The position numbers and the translations under genes are program-made. A stretch of 18,526 nt of DNA from positions 1 to 18,526 of the forward strand of contig JBBSTR010000047.1 of assembly GCA_038235705.1 (NCBI GenBank), read 5' to 3'. Below, piece after piece: positions 8,594 through 15,537 of this stretch (position 1 is its first letter; each line of letters starts with the position of its first letter). Source of the stretch: CANKBT01 sp038235705. GTDB taxonomy: Bacteria; Actinomycetota; Actinomycetes; Mycobacteriales; SCTD01. Below the pieces are notes generated by a model, which worked only from the letters and a program-made list of their open reading frames with translations, searched no databases and had not been told where the DNA came from.

Positions 8594-9405
8594 GCCAGCG
8601 TGGCACCCTTCCCCGACGGCCGACACCCGGCCGTTCGCCTGCACGCCCGACCCGGGACGAGCCGGTCGGGCGTCGCGGCGGGCACCGGGTCGGGCGTCGC
8701 GCCGTCCTCGCGCTCGTCCTGCTGCTGGCCGTCGCCGGGGCGGCGGTCGCTCTCCTGCTGTCGCCGTTGCTCGACGTGCGCGCCGTCGAGGTCACCGGTG
8801 TCGGTCGCCTCTCGACGCAGCAGGTGACCGCGGCCGCGGCGGTGCGGGACGGTACGGCGCTCGCCACCGTCGACGTCGACGGGATCCGGGCTCGGGTGGG
8901 GGCGCTCCCCGAGGTGGCCGCCGTCTCCGTGCACCGGTCCTGGCCGCACACGGTCAGGCTGGTCGTCACCGAACGCACCGCAGAGGCGTACGAGGCCCAG
9001 CCCGACGGCTCCGTGCGGCTGTACGACGCGACCGGCGTGGCGTTCGCTTCCGCGGCGTCCCCGCCGCCCGGGCTCCCGGCTCTGGCTCTGACGCTCGGGA
9101 AGAGCCGTGCGGCGGCGGCCACCGCCGCCATGTCCGTGCTCGTCGGCCTGCCGAAGGACCTGCGTGACCAGGTGCAGCAGGTCCAGGGGCGGTCCGCCTC
9201 GTCGGTGGTCCTGCTGCTCGCAGACGGGCGCACCGTGCTGTGGGGAGCGCCCGGGGACGCCGCGGACACGGCGACGAAGGCCGCGGTCGTCGCCACCCTG
9301 GAGAGGGATCGGCTCGCCCGGGCGCTCGCCGAAGGCAAGAAGACCGATGCACCGAAGGGGCTGGAGATCGACGTGAGCACCCCGACGGTTGCTGTCGTAC
9401 GCTGA
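8590..9405 (+). CDS. ftsQ: Divisome protein FtsQ/DivIB
   Basis: Single-pass membrane protein that links the cytoplasmic and extracytoplasmic parts of the divisome, normally with FtsL and FtsB. It has 271 residues. A basic, Pro/Arg-rich cytoplasmic N-terminus (1-37) is followed by one membrane helix (about 38-58). The POTRA domain is at about 61-131 (LLDVRAVEVTGVGRLS; LPEVAAVSVHRSWPHTVRLVVTER split over this region). The rest matches the FtsQ extracytoplasmic domain, with the typical DGSVRLYDATGVAF region. The N-terminal region contains a 14-base exact direct repeat with a 24-base period (8664-8677 and 8688-8701) that duplicates the residues VGRR; it keeps the frame. The GTG start overlaps the murC stop. 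In other actinomycetes ftsZ follows directly; here another gene intervenes. Confidence 0.93.
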   Translation: MSQRGTLPRRPTPGRSPARPTRDEPVGRRGGHRVGRRAVLALVLLLAVAGAAVALLLSPLLDVRAVEVTGVGRLSTQQVTAAAAVRDGTALATVDVDGIRARVGALPEVAAVSVHRSWPHTVRLVVTERTAEAYEAQPDGSVRLYDATGVAFASAASPPPGLPALALTLGKSRAAAATAAMSVLVGLPKDLRDQVQQVQGRSASSVVLLLADGRTVLWGAPGDAADTATKAAVVATLERDRLARALAEGKKTDAPKGLEIDVSTPTVAVVR

Positions 9406-9499
9406 TGCCCACTCGTCCGGGAGGGCGCACGGCAGGCACCCGAACGGCCGTCGCCCGCCCGTGGTGCATCCTCGCGCCGTGACGGGGAAGGGGGCTGAG

Positions 9500-10564
9500 G
9501 TGGACGACACCCGGCTCACTTCTGCCCCCAGCAGCCGATCGTGGCAGCCGCCCCAACCGAGAAACCTTGTCGACGGCGCTGCGGAGTGGTCGACGGCCGC
9601 CCGCGTCAGCCCTGAGCGGGCCGAGGCGGCTCGCGCCTCGGTCGAGGCCCTTACCGCTGGCTTCGACGTCTTCGAGCAGTTCTTCGAGCACCTCGGGATC
9701 GGGCTCGCGCTGGCCGACCTGGAGACGACCTTCCTGCGGGTCAACGAGGAATACGCCCGGATGCTCGGCCGGGCCCCCGAGGACCTGGTCGGGGTGCAGC
9801 TTTCTGACCTGGTGCGTCCGATCGGCTGGTGGGGCGAGGACGCGGGGCTCGACCGGCTCCGTGCGGGACGTGATCGATCCCTGCAGGCCGAGGAGCGTTA
9901 CCTGACCCCGGACGGTCAGGAGAGCTGGGTGCTGCACGGGGTCAACCTTGTCGCTGACTCCAGCGGCGTGCCGACATGGCTCGCGCTCTCGGCGCAGGAC
10001 GTGACCGAGCGTCGACGGGCCGAACAGGACCTGCGGGACCTCACCGCAAGCCTCACCGAGCGGGTGGTCCGCGACCCCCTCACCGGGCTGTCCAACCGCG
10101 GCCTGCTCGAGGAGCGCACCCGGGCGGCGCTCGCGAGGGACGGCCGCCTCGGCACCTCGACCGGGCTGCTCTTCCTGGATCTCGACGGGTTCAAGGACAT
10201 CAACGACCAGCACGGCCACGCCGTCGGTGACGCAGTGCTCTGCGAGGTGGCCGACCGGTTGAAGGCGGCGGTACGCCCCTCCGACACCGTCGCCCGGCTC
10301 GGTGGCGACGAGTTCGTGGTGCTGGCCGAGAGCACGGCGACGGACATGCTCGAAACGCTCGGGGTTCGGCTCGAGCGCGAGATCGCTCGACCTTTGCACG
10401 TCTCAGGTCTCACCCTCGAGGTAGGGGTGAGCGTCGGCATGGCCGGCAGCTCTTGCGGCGAAGCGGACCCGGCGGGGCTGCTGGGCCAAGCAGACCGGGA
10501 GATGTACGCGGTGAAGAAGGCCCGTCGACGCGCCCGTGGCGCGAAGTCGTCCGACCAGGGTTGA
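9500..10564 (+). CDS. PAS-GGDEF diguanylate cyclase inserted between ftsQ and ftsZ
   Basis: Predicted soluble sensor enzyme that makes cyclic di-GMP from two GTP. With the GTG start at 9500 it has 354 residues. A PAS domain lies at about 55-170 (LGIGLALADLETTFLRVN; YLTPDGQESW; LSAQDVTERRRAEQDL, a PAC-to-linker motif). A GGDEF domain is at about 187-345: RDPLTGLSNR, LFLDLDGFKDIND with the metal-binding aspartate, and RLGGDEF (266-272) with an intact catalytic motif. RPSD (259-262) lies five residues before GGDEF, the position of the RxxD inhibitory I-site. No EAL domain or membrane segment is seen. The start is supported by a purine-rich site (GGGAAGGGGG, 9484-9493) six bases upstream; GTG 9479 is an alternative, and a TTG within ftsQ is unlikely. 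It lies 94 bases after ftsQ. The signal sensed by PAS is unknown. By eye its codons are slightly less G/C-ended than those of its neighbours. Confidence 0.93.
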   Translation: MDDTRLTSAPSSRSWQPPQPRNLVDGAAEWSTAARVSPERAEAARASVEALTAGFDVFEQFFEHLGIGLALADLETTFLRVNEEYARMLGRAPEDLVGVQLSDLVRPIGWWGEDAGLDRLRAGRDRSLQAEERYLTPDGQESWVLHGVNLVADSSGVPTWLALSAQDVTERRRAEQDLRDLTASLTERVVRDPLTGLSNRGLLEERTRAALARDGRLGTSTGLLFLDLDGFKDINDQHGHAVGDAVLCEVADRLKAAVRPSDTVARLGGDEFVVLAESTATDMLETLGVRLEREIARPLHVSGLTLEVGVSVGMAGSSCGEADPAGLLGQADREMYAVKKARRRARGAKSSDQG

Positions 10565-10590
10565 CCTCGGACAGTCAGCGCCCGTAGCGT
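10561..10590 (+). promoter_or_regulatory. Probable vegetative promoter of ftsZ
   Basis: TTGACC at 10561-10566 and TAGCGT at 10585-10590 are separated by 18 bases, close to the principal sigma factor consensus of actinomycetes. The -35 box overlaps the stop codon of the diguanylate cyclase gene. Transcription would start near 10597, giving a leader of about 120 bases before the ftsZ start. This is read from the sequence only. Confidence 0.55.
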
Positions 10591-10633
10591 GCCGAGGCAG
10601 TACGCAGGCTGACATAACGCTAAATCTCCACTG

Positions 10634-10656
10634 GACCTTGAGGGTCAGGTGAGGGT
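10634..10656 (+). promoter_or_regulatory. Repeat elements in the ftsZ leader (possible operator)
   Basis: TGAGGGT occurs twice, at 10639-10645 and 10650-10656, with an 11-base period, that is on the same face of the helix. The first copy is part of a small dyad, GACC-TTGAG-GGTC (10634-10646). The surrounding stretch (about 10610-10660) is noticeably more A+T-rich than the rest of the window. A regulator-binding site or a short leader hairpin are both possible; no regulator is identified. Confidence 0.35.
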
Positions 10657-10717
10657 TGTGCGTCAGTCACGAGATCGCCCAACCCCCGTCGCCCGCACGA
10701 TCGAGAGGCACCGCCCC

Positions 10718-12013
10718 GTGGCCGCACCGCAGAACTACCTCGCCGTGATCAAGGTCGTCGGGATCGGGGGAGGTGGCGTCAACGCGATCAACCGGATGAT
10801 CGAGGTCGGCCTCAAGGGCGTCGAGTTCATCGCGATCAACACCGACGCCCAGGCCCTGCTGATGAGCGACGCCGACGTCAAGCTCGACATCGGCCGCGAG
10901 CTCACCCGAGGGCTCGGCGCGGGCGCTCAGCCCGACGTCGGTCGCCAGGCGGCCGAGGACCACCGTGACGAGATCGAAGAGGTCCTGAAGGGGGCCGACA
11001 TGGTCTTCGTGACGGCGGGCGAGGGCGGCGGCACCGGCACCGGCGGGGCCCCGGTCGTCGCGGCGGTCGCCCGTGGCCTCGGCGCGCTCACCATCGGCGT
11101 CGTGACCCGGCCGTTCGGCTTCGAGGGGCGCCGTCGGGCCCAGCAGGCCGAGGAGGGCATCGACGCGCTGCGCGCCGAGGTCGACACGCTCATCATCATC
11201 CCGAACGATCGGTTGCTGTCGATCAGCGACCGTCAGGTCAGCGTGCTCGACGCCTTCCGCAGCGCCGACCAGGTGCTGCTGTCCGGCGTGCAGGGCATCA
11301 CCGACCTCATCACCACCCCCGGCCTGATCAACCTCGACTTCGCCGACGTGAAGGCCGTCATGAGCGGGGCCGGCGGTGCCCTGATGGGCATCGGTCACGC
11401 ACGCGGCGAGGACCGGGCCGCGGTCGCGGCTGAGATGGCCATCGCCAGCCCGCTGCTCGAGGCCAGCATGGACGGCGCGCACGGCGTGCTGATGAACATC
11501 TCCGGCGGCAGCGACCTCGGGCTGTTCGAGATCAACGAAGCAGCTCAGCTGGTGACGGACGCGGCGCACCAGGACGCCAACATCATCTTCGGTGCGGTGA
11601 TCGACGACGCGCTCGGCGACGAGGTCAGGGTGACCGTGATCGCGGCCGGCTTCGACGCGGGTGCACCGACGCCGATCCGTCGGGAGCCGGTGCGGCGCGT
11701 GGCCGCCGCCCAGGAGCGCGGCCTGCCCGCCGGGTCGGGCACGGGCGCCCGCTCGGAGGGGCTGCAGCGAGGTGACGGACCGCAGCGCAGCGACGCCCCT
11801 CGAGCCCCCGGCTCGCGTGAGCCAGGGCAGGTGCGTGAGCCGCGCGAGGCCGGCCCGCGTGACGGCGCGAGCCGTCCCGGCAGCCGTTCGGTCGAGCCGG
11901 CCGGTCAGTCGGAGCGCCGCCCCACGCCCCCGGCGAACCCCGCGTCGACCGCCCGTCCGCCGCGCACCGTCGTCGTCGAGGACGACCTCGACGTCCCCGA
12001 CTTCCTGAAGTAG
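10718..12013 (+). CDS. ftsZ: Cell division GTPase FtsZ
   Basis: Tubulin-like GTPase that forms the Z-ring. The start is GTG at 10718: the product then begins MAAPQNYLAVIKVVGIGG, as in other actinomycete FtsZ proteins, and GAGAGG lies nine bases upstream. An upstream in-frame start at 10649 would add 23 residues without family support. Length is 431 residues. The GTP signature GEGGGTGTGG is at 101-110, NTDAQAL at 41-47, and the T7 loop NLDFADVK at 205-212 holds the catalytic aspartates. The globular part ends near 316. A variable Arg/Glu/Gly-rich linker of about 100 residues follows, and the tail VVVEDDLDVPDFLK (418-431) is the conserved peptide bound by SepF. It probably has its own promoter just upstream. 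There is no ftsA, as expected in actinomycetes. Confidence 0.98.
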   Translation: MAAPQNYLAVIKVVGIGGGGVNAINRMIEVGLKGVEFIAINTDAQALLMSDADVKLDIGRELTRGLGAGAQPDVGRQAAEDHRDEIEEVLKGADMVFVTAGEGGGTGTGGAPVVAAVARGLGALTIGVVTRPFGFEGRRRAQQAEEGIDALRAEVDTLIIIPNDRLLSISDRQVSVLDAFRSADQVLLSGVQGITDLITTPGLINLDFADVKAVMSGAGGALMGIGHARGEDRAAVAAEMAIASPLLEASMDGAHGVLMNISGGSDLGLFEINEAAQLVTDAAHQDANIIFGAVIDDALGDEVRVTVIAAGFDAGAPTPIRREPVRRVAAAQERGLPAGSGTGARSEGLQRGDGPQRSDAPRAPGSREPGQVREPREAGPRDGASRPGSRSVEPAGQSERRPTPPANPASTARPPRTVVVEDDLDVPDFLK

Positions 12014-12016
12014 GTC

Positions 12017-12775
12017 GTGCCGCCGGACCCCGCCTCGCAGGGCCTGACACCCGCGGACCTCGCCGCGGCGGGCCTCGTCGACGCCGCGCTGCCCGAGCCC
12101 GGCTGCGGCGTCTTCACGACGCGCGAGGCTTCCGGGGGGCCAGGCAACCTGTCCCTGCACGTCGCTGACGACCCGTCGCGCGTGCTGTCCCGCCGGGCCG
12201 CGCTGCGGCAACGGCTCGGCGTGCCCGCCTTGGTCTTCGCTGACCAGGTGCACGGTGACCGGGTCGCGGTCGTCGACGAGGACCACGGCACCGTCGCGGG
12301 GGTCGACGCCCTGGTCGTACGACGGCCCGGGATCGCGGTCGCCGTCCTCGCCGCCGACTGCCTGCCGGTGCTGCTGGTCGACCCGGGCGCCCGGGTCGCC
12401 GCGGCGGCGCACGCCGGCCGGGCCGGCCTGGTGTCCGGGGTCCTGCTGCGCACGCTCGAGACGATGGCGACGCTCGGGGCCATCGACATCACGGCGGTGG
12501 TGGGCCCGGCGGTCTGCGGCCGCTGCTACGAGCTTCCGGCCGCGCTGGCCGACGACGTGGGCCGGTTCGTCCCCGGCGCCCGGAGCACCACGCGGCAGGG
12601 AACCGCCGCGGTCGACCTGCGGGCCGGCGCCGAGCGACAGCTGCGTGACGCACCGGGGACGAGAGTCACGGTGCGCCACGTGGGCGGTTGCACCCAGGAG
12701 CAGCCGGACCGGTTCTCCAGCCACCGCGGCGATCCCGCCTCGGGGCGCCACGCCGGCGTCGTCTGGTTGACGTGA
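12017..12775 (+). CDS. pgeF: Peptidoglycan editing factor PgeF (YfiH/LACC1 family)
   Basis: Member of the DUF152/YfiH (multicopper polyphenol oxidase-like) family. In Escherichia coli the protein prevents L-serine from replacing L-alanine in peptidoglycan precursors; family members also act on purine nucleosides. It has 252 residues. The zinc-site residues are visible: QVHGD with His79, LAADCLP with Cys115 and AHAGRAG with His132. The VVGPAVCGRCYEL motif is at 161-173 and a FSSHRGD motif near the C-terminus. The usual HAGWRG is HAGRAG here, a modest variation that keeps the histidine. The GTG start at 12017 is three bases after the ftsZ stop, so it is surely in the ftsZ operon. The stop overlaps the GTG of yggS (GTGA). 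Confidence 0.92.
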   Translation: MPPDPASQGLTPADLAAAGLVDAALPEPGCGVFTTREASGGPGNLSLHVADDPSRVLSRRAALRQRLGVPALVFADQVHGDRVAVVDEDHGTVAGVDALVVRRPGIAVAVLAADCLPVLLVDPGARVAAAAHAGRAGLVSGVLLRTLETMATLGAIDITAVVGPAVCGRCYELPAALADDVGRFVPGARSTTRQGTAAVDLRAGAERQLRDAPGTRVTVRHVGGCTQEQPDRFSSHRGDPASGRHAGVVWLT

Positions 12776-13515
12776 TCGTGGTGGCCGAGGGCGTGACCGA
12801 GGACCCGGGGGGCGAGGCCCGGTCCCAGCAGGTGGCCGAGGGTCTGGGTCGGGTCCGGGACCGGATCGCAGCCGCCTGCGCGTCGGCCGGACGGGTCACC
12901 GGTGACGTCCGCCTCGTCGTGGTCACCAAGACCTGGCCGGTCACGGACGTGCTCCACGCCGTGCGTCTGGGCGTCCGGGACCTCGGCGAGAGCCGTGACG
13001 ACGAGGCGGCGGCAAAGGCGGCGCAGCTGGCGGGGGAGGCGGAGGACCTCCGCTGGCACTTCCTCGGGCAGCTGCAGTCGCGCAAGGCGCGCTCGGTGGC
13101 CTCGTACGCCACCTTGGTGCAGTCCGTGGACCGGGTCCGGGCTGCGGACGCCCTCTCGGTCGGGGCGCAGCGGGTCGGGCGCACGGTCGGGGTCCTGCTC
13201 CAGCTGAGCCTGGACGGCGACCCGGAACGGGGAGGGGTGACTGCCGACGGGCTGCTCCCGCTCGCCGACCACGTGGCAGGGCTGCCCGGGCTGCGGCTCG
13301 ACGGGCTGATGGCCGTGCTGCCCCGCGACAGCGAGGCGCGGGCCGCGTTCGCGCAGGTGGCGGACGAGGCGACCCGGCTGCGCGCGGACCATCCTGCCGC
13401 CACGGTCATCAGCGCCGGCATGAGCGGCGACCTCGAGGACGCGGTCGCCGCCGGCAGCACGATGGTGCGTGTCGGGACGGCCGTCTTCGGCCCCCGGGAG
13501 CCTCTGCTCCGGTAA
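12772..13515 (+). CDS. yggS: PLP homeostasis protein YggS (PLPBP family)
   Basis: Alanine-racemase-like fold-III PLP-binding protein, thought to buffer pyridoxal phosphate and keep amino acid pools balanced rather than catalyse a reaction. With the GTG at 12772, which overlaps the pgeF stop (GTGA), it has 247 residues, close to the family size. Lys53 in VVVTKTWPV fits the PLP lysine. WHFLGQLQSRKA (95-106), LDGLMAV, SAGMSGDLEDAV (214-225) and GSTMVRVGTAVFG (228-240) are family motifs. The frame is open further upstream inside pgeF, but that part has no family support. GTG codons at 12778, 12781 and 12793 are other possible starts. It is conserved between ftsZ and sepF in many Gram-positive bacteria. 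Confidence 0.93.
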   Translation: MIVVAEGVTEDPGGEARSQQVAEGLGRVRDRIAAACASAGRVTGDVRLVVVTKTWPVTDVLHAVRLGVRDLGESRDDEAAAKAAQLAGEAEDLRWHFLGQLQSRKARSVASYATLVQSVDRVRAADALSVGAQRVGRTVGVLLQLSLDGDPERGGVTADGLLPLADHVAGLPGLRLDGLMAVLPRDSEARAAFAQVADEATRLRADHPAATVISAGMSGDLEDAVAAGSTMVRVGTAVFGPREPLLR

Positions 13516-13532
13516 CGTCCGGGAGCCCCGGC

Positions 13533-13556
13533 ATCGTTGCACGGGGCGTCAACGAT
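13533..13556. promoter_or_regulatory. Perfect 7-bp inverted repeat between yggS and sepF
   Basis: ATCGTTG (13533-13539) and CAACGAT (13550-13556) are perfect inverted copies with ten bases between them. They lie 17 bases after the yggS stop and just before the ribosome-binding site of sepF (AGGGAG, 13561-13566). This could be an operator for a dimeric regulator or an RNA hairpin in the sepF leader. No T-run follows, so it is not an ordinary terminator. Confidence 0.4.
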
Positions 13557-13572
13557 CCGCAGGGAGCAGGAC

Positions 13573-14091
13573 ATGGCCGGCATGATGCGCAAGTCGATGC
13601 TCTACCTGGGGCTCGTGGAGGACGACGAGGACGTCTACGCCCACGAGCTGGACGAGCCGGAGCCGGAGCCCGTGCACGAGCCGCGTCGGCGCCCGGCGGC
13701 GCGTCCCACGTCAGCCGCGACCTCCACCCTCGCTCCCCGCCGGGTGGGTGCAGGATCGGCGCTGGACAGCCCGTTGCGGCCGGTCCCGCCGGCGTCGCCG
13801 GTGCCTGAGGAGCCCTACCGGATCACGACCCTGCACCCGCGCACCTACAACGAGGCGCGTCAGATCGGCGAGAGCTTCCGGTCGGGCACGCCGGTGATCA
13901 TGAACCTCACCGAGATGGACGACGGCGACGCCAAGCGCCTCGTCGACTTTGCCGCCGGTCTGTCCTTCGGCCTCCACGGGCGGATCGAGCGGGTGACCAA
14001 CAAGGTCTTCCTGCTCTCGCCGGAGCACGTCGAGGTCACGGCCGAGGACAAGGCCCGGATGGCGGAAACCGGCTTCTTCAACCAGTCCTGA
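13573..14091 (+). CDS. sepF: Z-ring membrane anchor SepF
   Basis: Cytoplasmic division protein that binds the FtsZ tail and tethers filaments to the membrane; it is essential in actinomycetes, which lack FtsA. The ATG at 13573 has AGGGAG six bases upstream; an earlier TTG at 13537 is rejected because it has no such site. The protein has 172 residues. The N-terminus MAGMMRKSMLYLGLVEDD fits a membrane-binding amphipathic helix and is very like the Streptomyces form. A Pro/Glu/Arg-rich linker (about 19-80) follows. The SepF core (about 83-155) has YRITTLHPRTYNEA, GTPVIMNLTEMDD, AKRLVDFAAGL and KVFLLSP. The C-terminus AETGFFNQS is also typical. It is part of the pgeF-yggS-sepF-yggT-divIVA group. 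Confidence 0.96.
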   Translation: MAGMMRKSMLYLGLVEDDEDVYAHELDEPEPEPVHEPRRRPAARPTSAATSTLAPRRVGAGSALDSPLRPVPPASPVPEEPYRITTLHPRTYNEARQIGESFRSGTPVIMNLTEMDDGDAKRLVDFAAGLSFGLHGRIERVTNKVFLLSPEHVEVTAEDKARMAETGFFNQS

Positions 14092-14110
14092 CCGCACGGC
14101 CCCGTGCTGA

Positions 14111-14143
14111 CGGTGGCCCAAGAACGAGAGGAGCCGGCCACCG
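14111..14143 (+). promoter_or_regulatory. Hairpin carrying the yggT ribosome-binding site in its loop
   Basis: CGGTGGCC (14111-14118) and GGCCACCG (14136-14143) form a perfect 8-bp inverted repeat. The 17-base loop contains GAGAGGAG (14126-14133), the ribosome-binding site of yggT, and the stem ends at the base directly before the GTG start (14144). It is placed to influence yggT translation, but this is inferred from the sequence only. Confidence 0.4.
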
Positions 14144-14443
14144 GTGGGAGCGTCTGCAGTCATCTGGTCGGTCGTCGCGACCGTCCTGCTGGTCTTCATC
14201 ATCCTGCTCATCATCAGGCTGATCTTTGAGTACGTCTTTCTCTTCGCCCGTTCCTTCCGCCCGACCGGTGCCGTAGCCATCCTGCTCGAGGCCGTCTACA
14301 CCGTGACGGACCCGCCGCTCAAGGCCGTCCGTCGGGTCCTGCCGCCGCTCCGGATCGGCAACGTCTCCCTGGACCTGGCGTTCATCGTCGTCATCATCGT
14401 GGCCAACATCCTGCGCTCCGTCGCGCAGGGACTGGCGCGATGA
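14144..14443 (+). CDS. yggT: YggT family membrane protein
   Basis: Small integral membrane protein, 99 residues, of the YGGT family (homologous to Mycobacterium tuberculosis Rv2146c by position). Two hydrophobic segments are seen, about 7-27 (extending to about 35 with aromatic residues) and 76-94. Between them is the family motif around TDPPLKAVRRVLPPLRIG (55-72). Its role is not established; position next to sepF and divIVA and data on relatives suggest a link to cell envelope or division. The GTG start at 14144 is preceded by GAGAGGAG ten bases upstream. It lies 52 bases after sepF and 52 bases before divIVA, so it is probably co-transcribed with both. Confidence 0.88.
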   Translation: MGASAVIWSVVATVLLVFIILLIIRLIFEYVFLFARSFRPTGAVAILLEAVYTVTDPPLKAVRRVLPPLRIGNVSLDLAFIVVIIVANILRSVAQGLAR

Positions 14444-14495
14444 CGGCTCCTGCTCCCCGCACGATCCGTGCCCCGTCTCTTCTCGGAGTGATCCT

Positions 14496-15464
14496 GTGCC
14501 GTTGACCCCGCAAGACGTAGAGAACAAGCTCTTCACGAAGACGTTCCGTGGCTACGACATGGAAGAGGTCGACGGCTTCCTCGACGAGGTCGAGGCAGAG
14601 CTGGTGCGGCTGCTGCGTGAGAACAACGACGTGAAGGTCGGTGGGCCTCGGCCGACGACCGCCGCGCCCGCACAGAAGGCGTCCGGCCTCGCCCCTGCGG
14701 CGGGCCCGGCCGCCGACTCGGGGATCGAGGCAGCGGACGTGCAGCAGGCGGCGCTGCGCGTGCTCGGCATGGCCGAGCAGACCCTGAGCAGCGCCCGCCT
14801 CGAGGCTGCCGAGCAGCTCGCGTCTGCCCGTGCCGAAGCGGCCGCACTGATCGAGAGCGCACGGACCGAGGCCGACGCGACGCTCACCGCCGCGCGGGAG
14901 GAGGCCGAGACGCTGCGTGGTTCGGCTCAGGAGGAGCTCGACAAGACCCTTGCGCCCGCCCGCGCCGAGGCGGAGCGGCTGCAGACGACGAGCCGCGAGC
15001 AGGCCGAACGGGCCCTGGTCGAGGCCAGGACGGAGGCCGACCGGCTCTCGGGGCAGGCCCGGGCCGCTCACGAGAAGGCCGACGCCGACCTCGCCGCCAA
15101 GATGCAGGGTGCGACCCGCGGGCTCGAGGCCCGCCGGACCTCTCTCGAGACGCACATCGAGGACCTCCGCTCCTTCGAGCGCGAGTACCGCAGCCGCCTC
15201 AAGGCCTACCTGGTGAGCCAGCTGGGTGACCTGGAAGGTCGGGTCGTCCCGGAGGACGGTGGCGCCGGTGTGCCGGCCCCGGCCCGGACGGCCGGGACTT
15301 TTGCTGCCGCCGCACCCGATCTGGACCTCTCCAACGACGCTCCCGACCTGACGGCCGACGCCGAGGGTGACGTCCCGCTCGGCCAGCGCGCCGCCCCGCC
15401 GCTCCCGTCGGGCGCCCCCGGGGTCGGCCCGTTCCGGTCCGGGCCCGACCCGAGCAACGGCTGA
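14496..15464 (+). CDS. divIVA: Polar growth/septum scaffold DivIVA (Wag31 type)
   Basis: Coiled-coil protein that gathers at negatively curved membrane and, in actinomycetes, directs polar growth. It has 322 residues. The N-terminal DivIVA domain starts MPLTPQDVENKLFTKTFRGY; Phe17 and Arg18 correspond to the membrane-binding pair of Bacillus subtilis DivIVA, and MEEVDGFLDEVEAEL follows. An Ala/Pro-rich linker (about 49-76) leads into a long Ala/Glu/Arg-rich coiled coil (about 77-247), which ends with LRSFEREYRSRLKAYLVSQL, typical of actinomycete DivIVA. The tail (about 248-322) is acidic, Ala/Pro/Gly-rich and probably disordered. The GTG start at 14496 has GGAGTG five bases upstream. It is the last conserved gene of the cluster here. 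Confidence 0.95.
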   Translation: MPLTPQDVENKLFTKTFRGYDMEEVDGFLDEVEAELVRLLRENNDVKVGGPRPTTAAPAQKASGLAPAAGPAADSGIEAADVQQAALRVLGMAEQTLSSARLEAAEQLASARAEAAALIESARTEADATLTAAREEAETLRGSAQEELDKTLAPARAEAERLQTTSREQAERALVEARTEADRLSGQARAAHEKADADLAAKMQGATRGLEARRTSLETHIEDLRSFEREYRSRLKAYLVSQLGDLEGRVVPEDGGAGVPAPARTAGTFAAAAPDLDLSNDAPDLTADAEGDVPLGQRAAPPLPSGAPGVGPFRSGPDPSNG

Positions 15465-15467
15465 TTG

Positions 15468-15496
15468 ACGCCCGGGTCGCGCCTCGCACCCGTCGT
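15468..15496 (+). other. Weak hairpin after divIVA
   Basis: CGGGT (15473-15477) can pair with ACCCG (15488-15492), and the stem can be extended by ACG/CGT across small bulges. There is no following T-run, so it is at most a weak terminator or pause site after divIVA. The stretch from 15465 to 15537 otherwise holds only a possible -10 box and a ribosome-binding site. Confidence 0.2.
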
Positions 15497-15502
15497 TACA
15501 AT
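15497..15502 (+). promoter_or_regulatory. Possible -10 box of the repeat membrane protein gene
   Basis: TACAAT at 15497-15502 is a near-perfect -10 hexamer, rare in this G+C-rich window. No convincing -35 lies 16-18 bases upstream (a TTGACG at 15465-15470 is 26 bases away). Transcription from it would begin near 15509, upstream of the start chosen for the next gene, which fits that start better than the earlier TTG at 15502. Confidence 0.3.
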
Positions 15503-15537
15503 TGCCGCACCTTGATCGTCCGTACCGGAGGACCCCC

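Noticed and set aside
9389..9499. Longer N-terminus for the diguanylate cyclase from a TTG inside ftsQ
   Set aside because: No ribosome-binding site, overlap with ftsQ, and low-complexity residues; GTG 9500 has a good site.
8131..9744. Minus-strand open frame across murC, ftsQ and the cyclase gene
   Set aside because: It crosses several real genes and has shadow-type composition.
10649..10717. Longer FtsZ N-terminus
   Set aside because: Family members begin at the MAAPQNYLAVIKVVG-like sequence; GAGAGG supports GTG 10718.
10667..12751. 694-codon minus-strand open frame opposite ftsZ and pgeF
   Set aside because: Very long only because stops are rare at this G+C content; no motif, and the plus strand is certain.
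14092..14107. GCACGG-CC-CCGTGC palindrome after sepF as a terminator
   Set aside because: Loop too short for the full stem, no T-run, and the next genes appear to continue the operon.
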